This document shows, piece after piece, positions 11,976-24,399 of a DNA stretch of 64,000 nucleotides (positions are counted from its first letter, which is position 1; each line of letters opens with the position of its first letter). The notes below the pieces were generated by a model. It was given only the letters and a program-made list of their open reading frames with translations, did not search any database and was not told where the DNA came from. Source of the stretch: Neckera pumila. Its lineage: Eukaryota > Streptophyta > Bryopsida > Hypnales > Neckeraceae. The DNA is taken from positions 1,628,065 to 1,692,064 of the forward strand of contig OZ018416.1 in NCBI GenBank assembly GCA_963969595.1, written 5' to 3'. The position numbers were made by a program, and so were the translations under genes.

Positions 11976-12359
11976 CTTGAAGCCGATTGCACAAAATCCA
12001 ATGGATCTACTTTATTGAAAAATAGTATTTTATAAAAGAAATTTTTTATTTGAAATCTGACATTTGGCCCCAAGGTCAAGTATTGGGCTCCTAATCTTGG
12101 TGCACCCAATTCATCCAATTAGATCATGTCTTTTTTGGATAAAAGTTTCAATCTACTAAATTGGCCCAGCCTCTAGGTTTATAGGAGTTTGGACCAATTT
12201 CAACCTTTTGTCTAATCACAAGTAAGGATTTTGGACCTCTCACATAACAAGTTTGCCTAGTCTAGACCAATGTACGTTAGATAGGTACGCCAAATCACTT
12301 AGCTTCTTAGTTGAAAGATTGTATCTAATTTTATGAAATTTTTTAAAAATTAAATCAAT

Positions 12360-12885
12360 GTAAAGTAGAACAACCATTTATAGAAAAAAAAACCCATTCT
12401 AAACACCTTGGAATGATCCATTATTGATTTTTTTGCAATAAATGAGATTTGGGCTACATTGAATTGAGTTAGAGGCTATAATCAATGTCTTAGGTGACAG
12501 GAATGGACTAATTAGTGACAATAATAGGGACTTCCACTTTTGAGTGTAAATTCATTGTACAAAGTGACTTTTTTAGGTCTTTATGTTATGGCCATATTAG
12601 GAAATATTGCAATTGCTTTACAAAAGTAAGATGATAATTGTAGATATACTTTTTATGTTGGTTTTGAGATAGTCTAGAGATTCTTTTGGTCTATGATGGA
12701 GAGTACACTTCAAAAATTTATAACAAATTCATACTTTATCAAAAAAATGTAATTGCAATTACTCTCACTGTTACTCAAATTTATCTTTATGTGAGAATTT
12801 AAAAAAAAAATTAGCAATGGCATGAAGGCAAACTCCGAATTTTGCCCATAATATGTTGTTCTACCTTAATAATAGATTGTTCTAG
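12360..12885 (+). repeat. Dispersed repeat G, copy 2
   Basis: Direct, diverged copy of 5880-6390 in the same orientation. No coding potential and no clear termini. Confidence 0.6.
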
Positions 12886-15005
12886 TGCAAATTCCCTACT
12901 GAACAAAAAATTAAACATTGGAATTATATTTCAAGTAACAAAGAGGTCAAAACAACATGCTAATGTTGTTGTTTTATTAATGAGGTAAAACAACCCAATG
13001 TTGTCAATCACCTAGTTCCGCAAAAATGACTTTAAAAAAAATAGTGGAAGTGAAGGAATCACCTATTCATTCTTGAATCTAATAACTTTTGGCTACTACT
13101 TTGGTGATAGGGCAACGTCTCCCTAGGGCTAAAGTTGTCTATATTTTGAATATACTAATTAGAAAATAATCCTTCTTATTAGGCGCTTGACCAGTATCCA
13201 ACCATGTTAGTATTACAATCTCTTTTATAGCAAGTACAATTACAATGATTATCAAAAGGCTAGGCATCTATCTTCATTAGAAATTCATTGTCAAGTTTGT
13301 TTGTTGGATGAAGGAATGAGTTAAATTTGAGAACAAATGAAAAATTAATGAATTCATTAATTGATATTGAGTTTTAAATTTGAGATTCAAACTTCAAGAT
13401 TTCTTTTCAAATTTGTAACTCATTTCACAAACCATTCTTTTTGATGTATTGAGAATTTAAATAAATCTTAAATATATACATCATTTATTCTAAACAATAT
13501 AGGAATGTTAAATTTCAAAATCTATTTCAAATATTAATATTTGATAAATGAATTGCAGATTATTATTTAGTCATTAATTAAAATTATAGAATTTATTACT
13601 AAAAAAGTGAAGATTGTGAAAATATTTGTATCCCTAAATGACACAATCCACCACCAATAGAGCATAATTAAAAATATGTCCATGTCTTCGTAGTGTCTCC
13701 AACAACAACAACTTCAAGTTAAGTATATTCAATCTACTAACATGATTGAGTACATTTGACTTGAATTGACGTTGTGGGAAAGTCAAGATGTCAAGGGCAC
13801 AATGAAGCGCCTACAGGAATTGAACCCACGTCTCTAAGAAGAAACCACTTGATGTCAACCAAGACGTCAACCCCGAGTGCCTTGATAAAATTATTGATAT
13901 TCTATAGTATTTCAATACTTGGTCACCATTATATGAAACTCGCAAAGTGAAGTTAAATTGTGTGAAAGGTTCTTTCTTAAATCACAGTGTATGACAATTT
14001 GCCACTCCTAATAGTTTTCTTGATGATAAATGAATATCTTCACTTTTAATTAGGGTGAAGAGTTATTTTTACAGCTTCCTAAACCTCTCCACAAATCTAT
14101 TAATATTGATTGTCAAATGGAAACTGATTCCTACATACTCAAAGTGAAAATATTGGAATTCTTTTTTCTACATTAGCCTTCTTAAGGATGAGGATCCTTC
14201 ACTGTCAATGATTGCTTATATACTAGATGATTGCAAAGCTCATATTGATAAGGGTCTATCCTAAAAATGAGCAAATTTTTATGACAAGATTGATTGTTAG
14301 TCTTTCACAAAATAGGCTTTGAGATCAAGGATAAATTGATTGATATTGTAAATTCACGCCTCAATTTCCACAAGAAGCTTCTATTGACTATCGAATTTTA
14401 TTAGGGCATTCTTTTGGGTGAACGCACTCATCCAATTTTCATTCATCCTACCTTATACTTAGTCAACTAACATCTATTGCAACTTCTCATCTGCGTCACC
14501 TATAATCACAATCTTAGTAATCCTTTAACATCATGACAATGCACTTGGGGAGGGGACATGTCAACATGTGGTTTAGTATAGGTCTACTTGTGCTTTACCA
14601 ATTTAGTCCCCACAAACTTTGGAAAATCACACAAAATTCATTTCTTGTCGGAATGTCTTGGTTCTACTTACAAATGTCTTTTCTCAAACTTGTCAATTTT
14701 TGAAAACCACTTGAGTTGACAAATAGCATCTTTAATGTAACTAAATAGCAAATCTGCTTGATAATAGCCAAGTTTAACTTAATTGTTTTATATTGTATTT
14801 CTATTAAAAATGATGTTTCAATTAGGGCATCTTACAATAGAAATGATACTCGTTGAGGTCAATCAATTTGGATCAAGCTTTGGATTGACATACCTAATAA
14901 TTGCAATGAATTTGCGGTATTGTATAGTAAAAAGGCAGCAATCTGCGCAATGGCCTTTGTTGGAGATGACGGCACAATAGATGGAATCGACGCAAATAGC
15001 ACATT

Positions 15006-15085
15006 GATGAGCTTGAAACACTTGGAAAACATCTACATTATACACCATATCCAATATGATGTTTTCCAAGTGTTTCAAGTTCATC
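15006..15085. repeat. Near-perfect 28-bp-stem hairpin, 24-nt loop
   Basis: Arms 15006-15033 and 15058-15085 pair over 28 positions with one difference that would be a G-U pair in RNA. The core CTTGAAACACTTGGAAAACA continues two bases and is matched exactly on the other arm. The loop is 24 nt. It has the size of a plant small-RNA precursor, but a recent foldback or miniature transposon is equally possible. The flanks show no obvious target duplication. Confidence 0.75.
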
Positions 15086-16727
15086 TATGCAGAACCCATC
15101 AAGATGAATCATGTGTCCACGACTATGGTAGTCTTTAGCAGCATTCAACCGATGCTCCATTAGTTATGATTTTATTGTAAGCATGATAGGACTATACACC
15201 ATATCTAACATCTAGTCTTATGTTGACGCCAACTAATGTGTTGTCTTGGACCAAAGAAGAGGAGGCTTTGCTTAAGCAAAAGCTACATATGAGGGAACTT
15301 CCTAGTTTTTACATGTGAAATTCAATATAAATAATTCTTAATTTACACCAATCTATTTGAAACGTTTGGAATTTTTTCTCTTCTACCTCTTTGATTAGGA
15401 CCTCACTCAAAAAGCAAGTCATAGTGAATGGATACAGTCTCTTGTAACATAGCCGTGTATTTGTGCTACACCATTTTTGAACCCATACTATTTATACTTT
15501 TCCAAAAGCTTGGTTATGCATAGCTAAATTTTTTTGTTATAGAAAACTATGCATTCAAGGGGATGAAGTAGATGAAGGTTGATCTATAATTAGTAAGATA
15601 ATTTTTACTTGTAGACAAATTCTTAATTCCTAAATTTTTTCAAAACAAGTTGCATTTTTTATATGATTCTTGTACTTTTTATGACCTCTCAAACTCAAGA
15701 CTTTAGGAGACCTAAAATGTCAAACATGTGCATGTAGTTTGATCATCTTCAAAAGGTTAAAAATTATTCACAAGGGGATCTATTATTTTACTAATATTTG
15801 GTTGTGGCCTCAATATATACATCTATATTCAATCCTGTTTTAAATGCAACACCATCATTTAGATCAGAAAGGATTACAAACACCTACATATTCATTACAC
15901 AAGATGTACACAACCAAACATGAGAGTCAATATCCAAAATAATTGTGCTTATTGAACTTGTTGGACCCATGAAGTCTATGATTCAATTCTTACTAGTGTC
16001 TAGAGCTTGGCCTAAACATAATCATTTTGTTTGATGGGGGAAATAAAAATCCTTGTTGCTAGTTGAGAGTAATGCCTTAAGAGGAAATGATAGGGCTTGG
16101 TCAATCTGTTACTTTTTATTGTGGCCAAAATATTGTATGAGCAAATCAAAAACAAAAAAAACCCATCAATCTATGAGGGTCTAATGTTGGTTTTTAGTAC
16201 ACTTATAGACAGTGGTTTGAAATTCATATTTAATATAGACAATGTTCAAATAATGTATGCTAAAGTACATTCAAATCAACTTTCAATTGCCAATGAGACC
16301 TTATAAAAATGAATTTATATTTAATAATATTAGCTACATTCAATTGTAATTAGTGATAATTATAATTGTACATACCCGTTTTTAATACCAAGTTACCAAC
16401 CAATGTTTGGAGAGAACCGCTAGCTAGTTCATTATTAGCTGGTGCCTTTTGAAAAATAACCGTTTGGAGTGTGAAAACCAAAGATCCAAAATTGGTAGTA
16501 TTGGCAACCAATTGGTATAATAACAAAAGTTGGATACATAGCCACCGCTTATATAAAATTACTTATTAGATTTTAGGTACTTACTACTTTCAAATCCAAG
16601 GCTAATATCCAAATGTTCTTGGATAAGGTGGTTACTGCTTTAGGATTGGTTATGGCAACCAATCCTTACCGCACCTTAGGTATTTGTCCAATGTAGTGAA
16701 ATTTGGAATTTAGCCTCAAAATTGGCA

Positions 16728-19700
16728 CACTACAAGAAAACGGGTATTTTATAACTGCAAAAATATGACTGGAGATGACTGGCAACTACTCGCAATCATA
16801 TTCTTGGAGGCCAATACCTTGGTGAAAAATACAATTGCAAAATATGACTGCTAGTGATTTTTTGGCCTTGTACCTCGTGGGCGTATACTATACGCCCGTT
16901 GAAAATGCCAAAATACTTTGTAGGGAACGGCAGTCGGCAGGGAACATATTTGGGAACGTTGAGTCATATTGTGAGTCATATTTTTGTTGGAGTCATATTA
17001 TGCAGTCATATCTCCATGGTCGTGACTTTTTTTTCTTTTGGGGCAGCCCAAGGGAAATTTGGGCGGGCAATTCTATTTTTGCATTAGTCATATTTTGCAG
17101 TCATTTTTCCATGGTAGTGACATTTTTTTTTTTTTTGAGGCAGCCAAGGGAAATTTGGGCGGGTATTCATAATTTTGCCTCATTGCCTTAGTCATTTTTG
17201 CCTTAGTCATATTTTGCAGTCACATGTTTTTGTCAGTCATATTTTGTAGCTACATTTTTTTGTTTGTAAATTTTATTTCTTTTGGGGCAGACTAAGGAAA
17301 AGGTGTGCAATCTAAGATGGCCCTCTTGTATTCCTTTGGGCATAACTGTAACTTTATTTCATGATTGCCTATTAAAAAAAATATATTATTTTTGTATGTT
17401 GTGTCCATTATAGAATTGGCGTCTAATAATTTGAGGTGGCACATGTTTATATTTTAACTAATAAATTTGAAATTTTCAAATAGCCTAAAGAAAATTTGGG
17501 CGGGAAACATCTTTGGAGAGTGTCCAGTCATATTTTTGCCTCAATCATACTTTATAGTCATATTTTTTTGTTAGCCATATTTTGTAATCACATTTTTTTG
17601 GTAGCTATTTTTTTTCTTTGGAGGCAATCCAAGGAAATGGTGAGCAGTTTAAGATGTCCCTCTTGTAATTTGGCCATAGGAAGCACTCTTTTGCGTATAG
17701 GTGTGGCTTTATTTCCTGTCTATTAAAAAAACATTATTTTTTGGGGTGCTATGTCACCTATAGAACTAGCATCATATAATTTGGAAAGGCATATGTTTAT
17801 ATTTTAATTAATGTATTTAAAATTTTCATAGGACTTAGAAGGGAAGTAGAAAGAACTAAAGCAATTAACAACAGGAGATAATTATATTTTTTTAAGGATT
17901 TAGGGAGAAATTAGAGAGAATTAAAGCCTATAAACAAACTGTAACACCAAGGCTATACCAAATCTAAGAATCCAGGTTACAAATTGGGCTTGCCTTAACC
18001 CATTATTGGGACTTGTCGTGAGGTTGATTGATTGTGATACAAATTGAAAGCTAATTAGATTGATTGATATATAGTGAAATCTAATGCATTTAATCTAGTG
18101 ATGTAGATTGAAGGTTGTAGAGTTTAGAGAAAATACTTAAAGCTTGGAAAAACTCTAATCTAAAGACTAGGAGAAAAAGGAATGTGAGAAAAATCCACAC
18201 CCGAGTGGCCATGGAGTAAGAGTAAGTGAGGAGTGCGATTTGTATTGAGAGTCTAAGAGTTTGAAGTAGAAGTACAGGTTCCAAGTTGCCACTTGAAGCT
18301 TTGACTAATTTGACCTCCTTATAGAGGTTTGACTATCATACTACTAAAATCATAACTCCCTCTGTAATATCACAAATGCTACCATTAATAATAAGGGCTC
18401 ATGTTTGCTATGCTACACATTCATTGTATCACATATTAGTAAAATTTTGATATATTTGAATAGAATGCATGATAGTGATTTCAATAAGTCTTTGAAATAA
18501 TTAATTTCAATATTTTGTCAAAATATTTTCAATCATGCATACATAAAAATAATATTTTCACACAATATTATATTACAGAAATAGAGTACATAATAGCATG
18601 CAATCACCTCTGTAATATCACTTTTACAGCTTTTATGATTTCAAAATTCTATTGCTACTATCAAATGATTTGAGAAATTTATTCAAATAAAGCAATTTTG
18701 GATTTCACTAAAATTAAGTTGTTCATGAAGTTTTTGAAATTTACAAGATTTTCTTTTCAATTCACCAAGTTTTTGGATTGCCATTGTTCGTAACAATTGA
18801 ATCAACTTTTGAATGCATTACAATAAATGTGTATCTTTTATAGTATTCACCATTGCATTTATTTCATTCATCATTCAATAATTTCTATTGTACACTTCAA
18901 TATATGCTTACTTATAAACAAAATTATACAAAGGTTTTAGTAATTTTTATTTGATTTATTGAAATTTTTTGTTTTGCATTATATCTAATACATAAAAACT
19001 CTAATAAAATTCTAGTGATGAATGTGTAGCATAGCAAGCACCAACCGCTAGTATATTAATAAAAAAAAATTGTTCATTATAACACGCATAGTTGACCAAA
19101 TGGAGTTTTAAAGTCTTAAGTATATACTTAGTTAGCACTTATGAGGCTTATGTCATTACAATTGTTTGATTTATAAAATAATTAGAAATAAATTAGAAGA
19201 AACAAAAGTCAAATATTTTCATTCTAAAATATCCCAAAAAATAAAGGAAAAATATAGAAATTAATTTAGAAAAAGTCAAGAAGGGGAAGTAGAAAGAAAT
19301 AGGTTGAAAAAAAAAGAATAAAATCATAGATAGAATTTATAGAACTTGTTATAAAAGTCAATATTTAAGTTGTATATATAAAGACACAAAAAATGCAACA
19401 AAATTGGATCAATGCAAGCCTCATGATACAATCACTATTACAATATGAGTGTTGGAAAATAAGAATGTGGTGGAAATGGATTCCAAGGCATGTCCTTAAA
19501 TTAGGCACTTTGGTATTTCTCTTCTCATAGAATCCATAGTTATATTAGAAATTAAGAGGTTTAAGCCACATTTCTAAGAATTTGAAAAAAATCTAACTCT
19601 TAATTCAAGATTATTTAGGAAACTTCTAGAGGTTTTCAATAACATATCACAATTTTAAAAATAGATAAAAATTAAGGAGGATAAAATACGATGAAATTAG

Positions 19701-21700
19701 ATAGTCAAGAGTGTTAGTTTTGAATTAAAAATGTAAAGAAGTCATCCAATTCAAATTAGAAGGAAACTTTAAAATTTAGGTGACATTTTGAATTCAAACT
19801 TGAAAGTAAAAATTAATTTAGACTTACAGATCGAAAGAAAATGTGGATGAAGTCTTGAAAGATGAATTAGAGACAAAACTTCATCCATCCATAATTTTTG
19901 CTAAAAATATTCCATTGTAAAGATTTTACTATTTTAGAATAGACATGCAGGGCTCTACAACTTAAGTTCACAAACATTTTGAATTTCTTAGCTTGGATTT
20001 GGAAGTCTAGAGTTCTGGCCTAGATTAAATGAAACCATGTGAAACCACCTCAAACCCTCTCATTTTTATAATTTGTATCAGTTTTAGTTAAGATTTGATC
20101 AACTTACACTTTATCATTAGAAAATGCTTGTTCATTATTTAGAATGCCAATTGAACAGTACTTAAATATCCAACTTATAAATTGAAGCTCAACAACAAAG
20201 AACACAGTTGTGCATGCTTTATCTCAAAGATATAGATAAAATACTCACATATGTTATGTATTGAAGTTTGTTTCTTTCTTATTGCATATTGTTGCATCTT
20301 ACCTCTTGCTTGTTGTTACCTCTAAGTACTTGCCACCTTTTGCTTCTTGTTCCTTTTATTACCATTCTTATTCTTTCTTCTTGTTTATTTGTAATTTCTA
20401 AAGATAGTGGTTATGACTTTTTCTTGTCTTAAACTTGTACAACATACTTATACTGCCTAAAATCTTTGAAGGTTGAGCAATATTATTCATTTCACTGAAA
20501 ATTAACCTCCTTGATTGTATATGTAGGCACCAAGCTGGATTGAAGTTATTAGAGGCTATTTGCAACACCAAAGAAGCAACATCTTCACATATTTGTAAGA
20601 AAATAGGTCTTATAAATGTTGGGAATATACATGTATTGAGTGCCATTGTGATATGCTTTGTGTTAGTGACTAATAAATGTGATTGAGAAGAGTCACACTC
20701 TTTCTTGCTTTTTTATTCTCTAATATGACTGTCTTTTGTGCATCTCAAAAATCATATGTACTCATTTTTAATTGGATAGAATCTTTTGTTTAGCTGCTCA
20801 ACTATACTAATGCATGACTGCAATGCGTCATGTTCATTTAGAATGTATAGAAAATGTGACTGTAGTTTATGATGGAAACCATCATTAGCCTCAATTACCT
20901 CAATTACAAATCGTGCATACAAATTTAAGAATGTGACTCTCATTTACTTGGAATATCACTTGCTTCAATTATATTTCACAAAATTTCTTGGTGAAAATTT
21001 GATTGGTTATAGTCACATGATGCTCATAATTATGCCAAAAATGTGACTCAATACTTTTAAAAATATGACTACATTCAATCATAAAATTATTAATAACATT
21101 CCGTATAAACTACCACATCATCCAAAAGATGATTTATAGGAGTCAAATTTCAAATCAACAAAAATTATGACTCACGATGGTTATATTCCACATCACCCAA
21201 CAATATGACTCACAAAAGTCATTTTTCAGCAAAAAATATGACTTGCAAGAGTCATCTTTCACAACAACAGAAAATATGACTCACAAGAGTCATACTCACA
21301 TCAACAAAGAATATGACTCATTATAGTCATATGTTGTGTCAATCAAAATATGACTCACTACAGTAATATTCCACGTCAGCCAAAAATATGACTGCACGCA
21401 GTCATATGCTACGTAGGATTATTTTTGCTTTTACCTGGGCACCTCAAGAAAAAGTCAAGTGTATCGAAAATGGTCAATGTATATGCCACGTTGGCAAAAT
21501 ATGGCTAATTTTGGCTAATTATACTTCCCAACCCGTATGGGTACAAATATGACTCATATCTGAAGCGACTCGTTGGTAATGATAGGACCCAATCGTAGCG
21601 CGAATCATCTATAGTGGTTTCTGTGTGAGTCATATTTTGAGATTTTACGATTCATTGCAGTCATATTTTGCAGTTATAAAACATCATTTTTATTGTAGTG
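16728..21700. mobile_element. Large non-autonomous CACTA element (about 4.97 kb)
   Basis: Left end CACTACAAGAAAACGGG, right end complement CACTACAATAAAAATG. Both are followed about 8-10 bp further in by TTTTATAACTGCAAAA and then ATATGACTG. Subterminal zones (16760-17590 and 20990-21690) carry many copies of AATATGACT/AGTCATATT in both orientations, the kind of array to which CACTA regulatory proteins bind. Flanks are GCA and ACA, one mismatch from a 3-bp duplication. No long frame resembles a transposase between 17600 and 20990. Confidence 0.75.
18405..19037. repeat. Inverted repeat pair inside the large CACTA element
   Basis: A perfect 20-bp inverted repeat, TTGCTATGCTACACATTCAT at 18405-18424 and its complement at 19018-19037, bounds about 590 bp without coding sequence. 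It may be a miniature element inserted in the CACTA interior. The word CCTCTGTAATATCAC occurs near 18359 and again near 18607. Confidence 0.6.
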
Positions 21701-22009
21701 ACATGTCTTTGAAAAATGACAACTGTGGCCTTTGCAAATTTGAAGTTGAAAGAAAGTGGCTGGTAAAAATTTGATATCATTGGAAATGAACTAGAAGAGT
21801 TTAATAAGGAGAGGATGCAACCAGTGCCTTTGGAATCCCTTGGCTCCTTATACAAAGAGGAGGCAAATTACCGAGGCAACTCCAAACACTTCCAAGTAAC
21901 GGTACCAACACTACTTATTACATTACTTATTGAAATTGAAAAGTCAAACATGTGTACAAAGATAAAATAGGATGGTTTATCTCTACTTGGGATGTACATT
22001 TTGAAAATG

Positions 22010-22263
22010 TCACCTTGACATCCATACCTTAAATTAGGTTGTTTATTTTGTTTTGTTATGGTAAGATCCCTAGAAGCGTGCGTCCCTTGGTTGTGTTTTT
22101 GGTATTGGCGGAAAGCCCTTTGTAAGTAGGGGTGCACGTGCTTTGTCTTGTGGCAGTGGACACGCGGTGTAAAAGTTATGAATTTTTGAATTAGTTTTGA
22201 ATTAAAAACGGAAAATAACTTTTATTTTGATTTTGATTGTAGCAACAGCGTAGGGCACACTAA
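22010..22263 (+). repeat. Dispersed repeat F, copy 1
   Basis: Starts near GACATCCATACCTTAAA and ends near GTAGGGCACACTAATAA. It shares GCGTGCGTCCC, GTATTGGCGGAAAGC and GGGTGCACG with 63575-63945. No terminal inverted repeats are seen. Its class is unknown. Confidence 0.55.
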
Positions 22264-22649
22264 TAAGTTAAGGTAGTCTGCTCAAAAAGCAAGCGACCTC
22301 TTTAAATCGACCCTATAAATTGCTATTGAATGGATATGAGGTGGTCCTTAAATAGACAACTTTACGCATTGATTGAATCAATAAAAAATATTCTTTACTG
22401 CAAGAGCCAGTCATTGGCCTTGATTTCCTCAAATCACTTTAGAAGTTGTAAGTGGACGCATTTTGGGAGACCTAGGGGTTTCAAATAGGTATTTGCAACA
22501 AAAATCTTAGGAAATTCATAACTAATTCAGAAATGCTTCCAAAAATATGAAACCACTTATGTTACATTCGGCATCTATTTTTCTGTTTTTGAAAAATAAG
22601 TTTAAAATATTTCTATTTATGCAAATCTATGAAAAATGCGGACCAGCCC

Positions 22650-23724
22650 TTAATCCCTAAATGTTTTTGACTATGTTTTCACTAAAATCGATCCAAAACT
22701 GTAAGTACCAAATTTTAGAAAAAAAACACTGTTGAATACATGTAACCGTAAGATCTTGTAGTACGCTAGTTCAAGAAGATGTGGAAAAAATTTTAGGATT
22801 TTTGACCATGTGGATTTCAAGATATTAACATTTGAGTTGAAAAAAATCCTTTATTTGTCCTTGCAAAAATCCGGGCAACTGCACTTCACAAGGTCACATT
22901 TGTATGAAAAAATGTCCAAAATGGTGGTTATTCTTTGGATTCATTCTTCAAGGCAAGTTGGCTACATCACTACAAGAAAATGGGGTGTTTTAAGTGAGTT
23001 TTTAAGTATAGTCCTAGACAGAAGGTTTTAAGTAATGACCTTTACGGCAATTTTCAGCAAAATTTGACTAGAAACACATGTATTTAAAACATCCAATTCT
23101 CTTGTGGTGCATAGTTGAAAATTTCAAATCATTTGGAATTGTACAATATATAGGAAAAAAATAGTAAGTAGGAAGAGGTAGAGAATGATTCAAAATACTA
23201 AATTGTCGAGAATTTTGTTATGGAATTGAAAAATGCCAATCCTAATGGTTTTAATGTTGTAGTAAACAATCTACACCCACAATTTTTATCTTTTTTCAAA
23301 AATATTGAAAACTGAGTTAGATAAGGGATTTCAAAGTTTATTTTAGAGTAAAGATTCCATAATTATCATCAAACTAAAACTCCTCATAACTTTTGACTTA
23401 TTAATCCAAATGGAATGATTAAAAGCAATCCAAGTATATATAAATCTATAAAACCAATTTCAAATTTTTGTTTTTCAAAAAAGTGATTTTTAAAGAATTT
23501 TTTTGAGCTGCCTGAGCTACCCACCGAGGATTGAAAATTATATATCATGTGATAACTTTTTATCCGTATAGTCAAAAGCTATGAAAATTGTTGGGCCTAG
23601 AAGCTACTCCTTGGACACATCTTGTGTGAAAATTTCAAAGAAAAAGAAAAAAATTTCCATTCGTAATGAATTGCCCCAAATCGCTATGTTGCCAAAAAAT
23701 GGTGTTTGGTCCTTTAGGGGTTAA
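22650..23724 (+). mobile_element. TTAA-bounded element family A, copy 2 (1075 bp with an insert)
   Basis: Begins TTAATCCCTAAATG and ends CCTTTAGGGGTTAA. Subtracting the 142-bp CACTA miniature and its 3-bp duplication leaves 930 bp, close to 929 bp and 921 bp for other copies. It is inserted in element C at a TT or TTAA site. No transposase is encoded. Confidence 0.75.
22968..23109. mobile_element. 142-bp CACTA miniature element
   Basis: Begins CACTACAAGAAAATGGGGTG and ends with the complement of CACCACAAGAGAATTGGATG. Both are followed by TTTTAA. CAT flanks both sides (22965-22967 and 23110-23112). The related sequence near 5190 lacks the insertion. The terminal pattern resembles the large element at 16728-21700, so both may be moved by the same transposase. 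Confidence 0.8.
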
Positions 23725-23752
23725 ATGGTTGCTTTTAGAGCATCCTACCTCC

Positions 23753-24399
23753 GTCGAACTTTTGAAATCCAAATCCAGTCAATCTACGATGAAATTTCAT
23801 TTCCACAATTTGGACACCTACCGGAATGGTTATTACTTACTACCAGCCTTTTTTTTGGGGGCAAAATGGAGCCAGAAAGCACCATTTCATAGTGAAATTT
23901 ATTTTTTTGCCTAAAGAAAGTAATCTTTTTTTGCTAGAAAAGTTTCAATCCAATTTAAAATACGGATGAAAATGTATATGAATTTGACTGAAAGGTGTTT
24001 TGTGGTACAAAAGATGGATGTACGAAGAAATAAAATGCTTCACCAAATTTTAAGTGATCGCCATCCTGGCACTTTTTCAAAACCCTAAGGAAAAGGGCTG
24101 CTTACCACTCCCTACCTGATGACGTAAGCAATCGCCATCCTGGATATCTGACGTGGCAGATAATGACGTCCAAGTGTCGAAACAAAACCGGTTCCGGACT
24201 TCCGGCTTTTCCGCTTCCCAGCCGATTGGAGCTCGAGCAACTGCCATCTGTCAGTTCCCCGAAGCCCCCAGGCATTATCCGTGCATCAATCCCTTTTCTC
24301 GTCGAAATCCCGAACTCTACTAATAACGTCTTGGTCGCAATCCCGTTGGAACTCCGGTGGTAGCAATCTCAGTCTATTCCATTCCGGTAGTGTAGTGGG
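23753..24399. other. Gene 1 upstream flank
   Basis: AT-rich to about 24100, then GC rises. ACGT-core words (TGACGTGGCA, AATGACGTCC, TGATGACGTAA) cluster at 24116-24172 and may be bZIP-type promoter elements. The phrase CGCCATCCTGG occurs twice (near 24060 and 24131). No supported gene. Confidence 0.4.

Larger units (their letters stand above)
11976..16727. other. Gene-poor region with scattered repeats
   Basis: Contains the second copy of repeat G (12360-12885) and the hairpin at 15006-15085. Nothing else is supported. Between 13870 and 14450 one can read short protein-like pieces (for example YFNTWSPLYETRKV), but stops and shifts are too frequent for a call. The 16370-16720 stretch has inverted words around CCAACCAATT and may be a decayed miniature element. 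Confidence 0.45.
22264..23752 (+). mobile_element. Element family C, copy 2, interrupted by a TTAA element
   Basis: The left part (22264-22649) aligns with 57172-57560, sharing TAAATNGCT, CAAGAGCCARTCATT, CCTAGG, ACGAAACCACTT-like words and GCGGACCAGCCCTT. The right end (GAGCATCCTACCT, 23737-23750) resumes after the element at 22650-23724. The site GCGGACCAGCCCTT is uninterrupted in the 57 kb copy, which shows the pre-insertion state. Confidence 0.65.

Noticed and set aside
16760..17590. AGTCATATT array as a CRISPR-like or satellite array
   Set aside because: Spacing is irregular and both orientations occur; the mirrored array at the other element end fits CACTA subterminal repeats.
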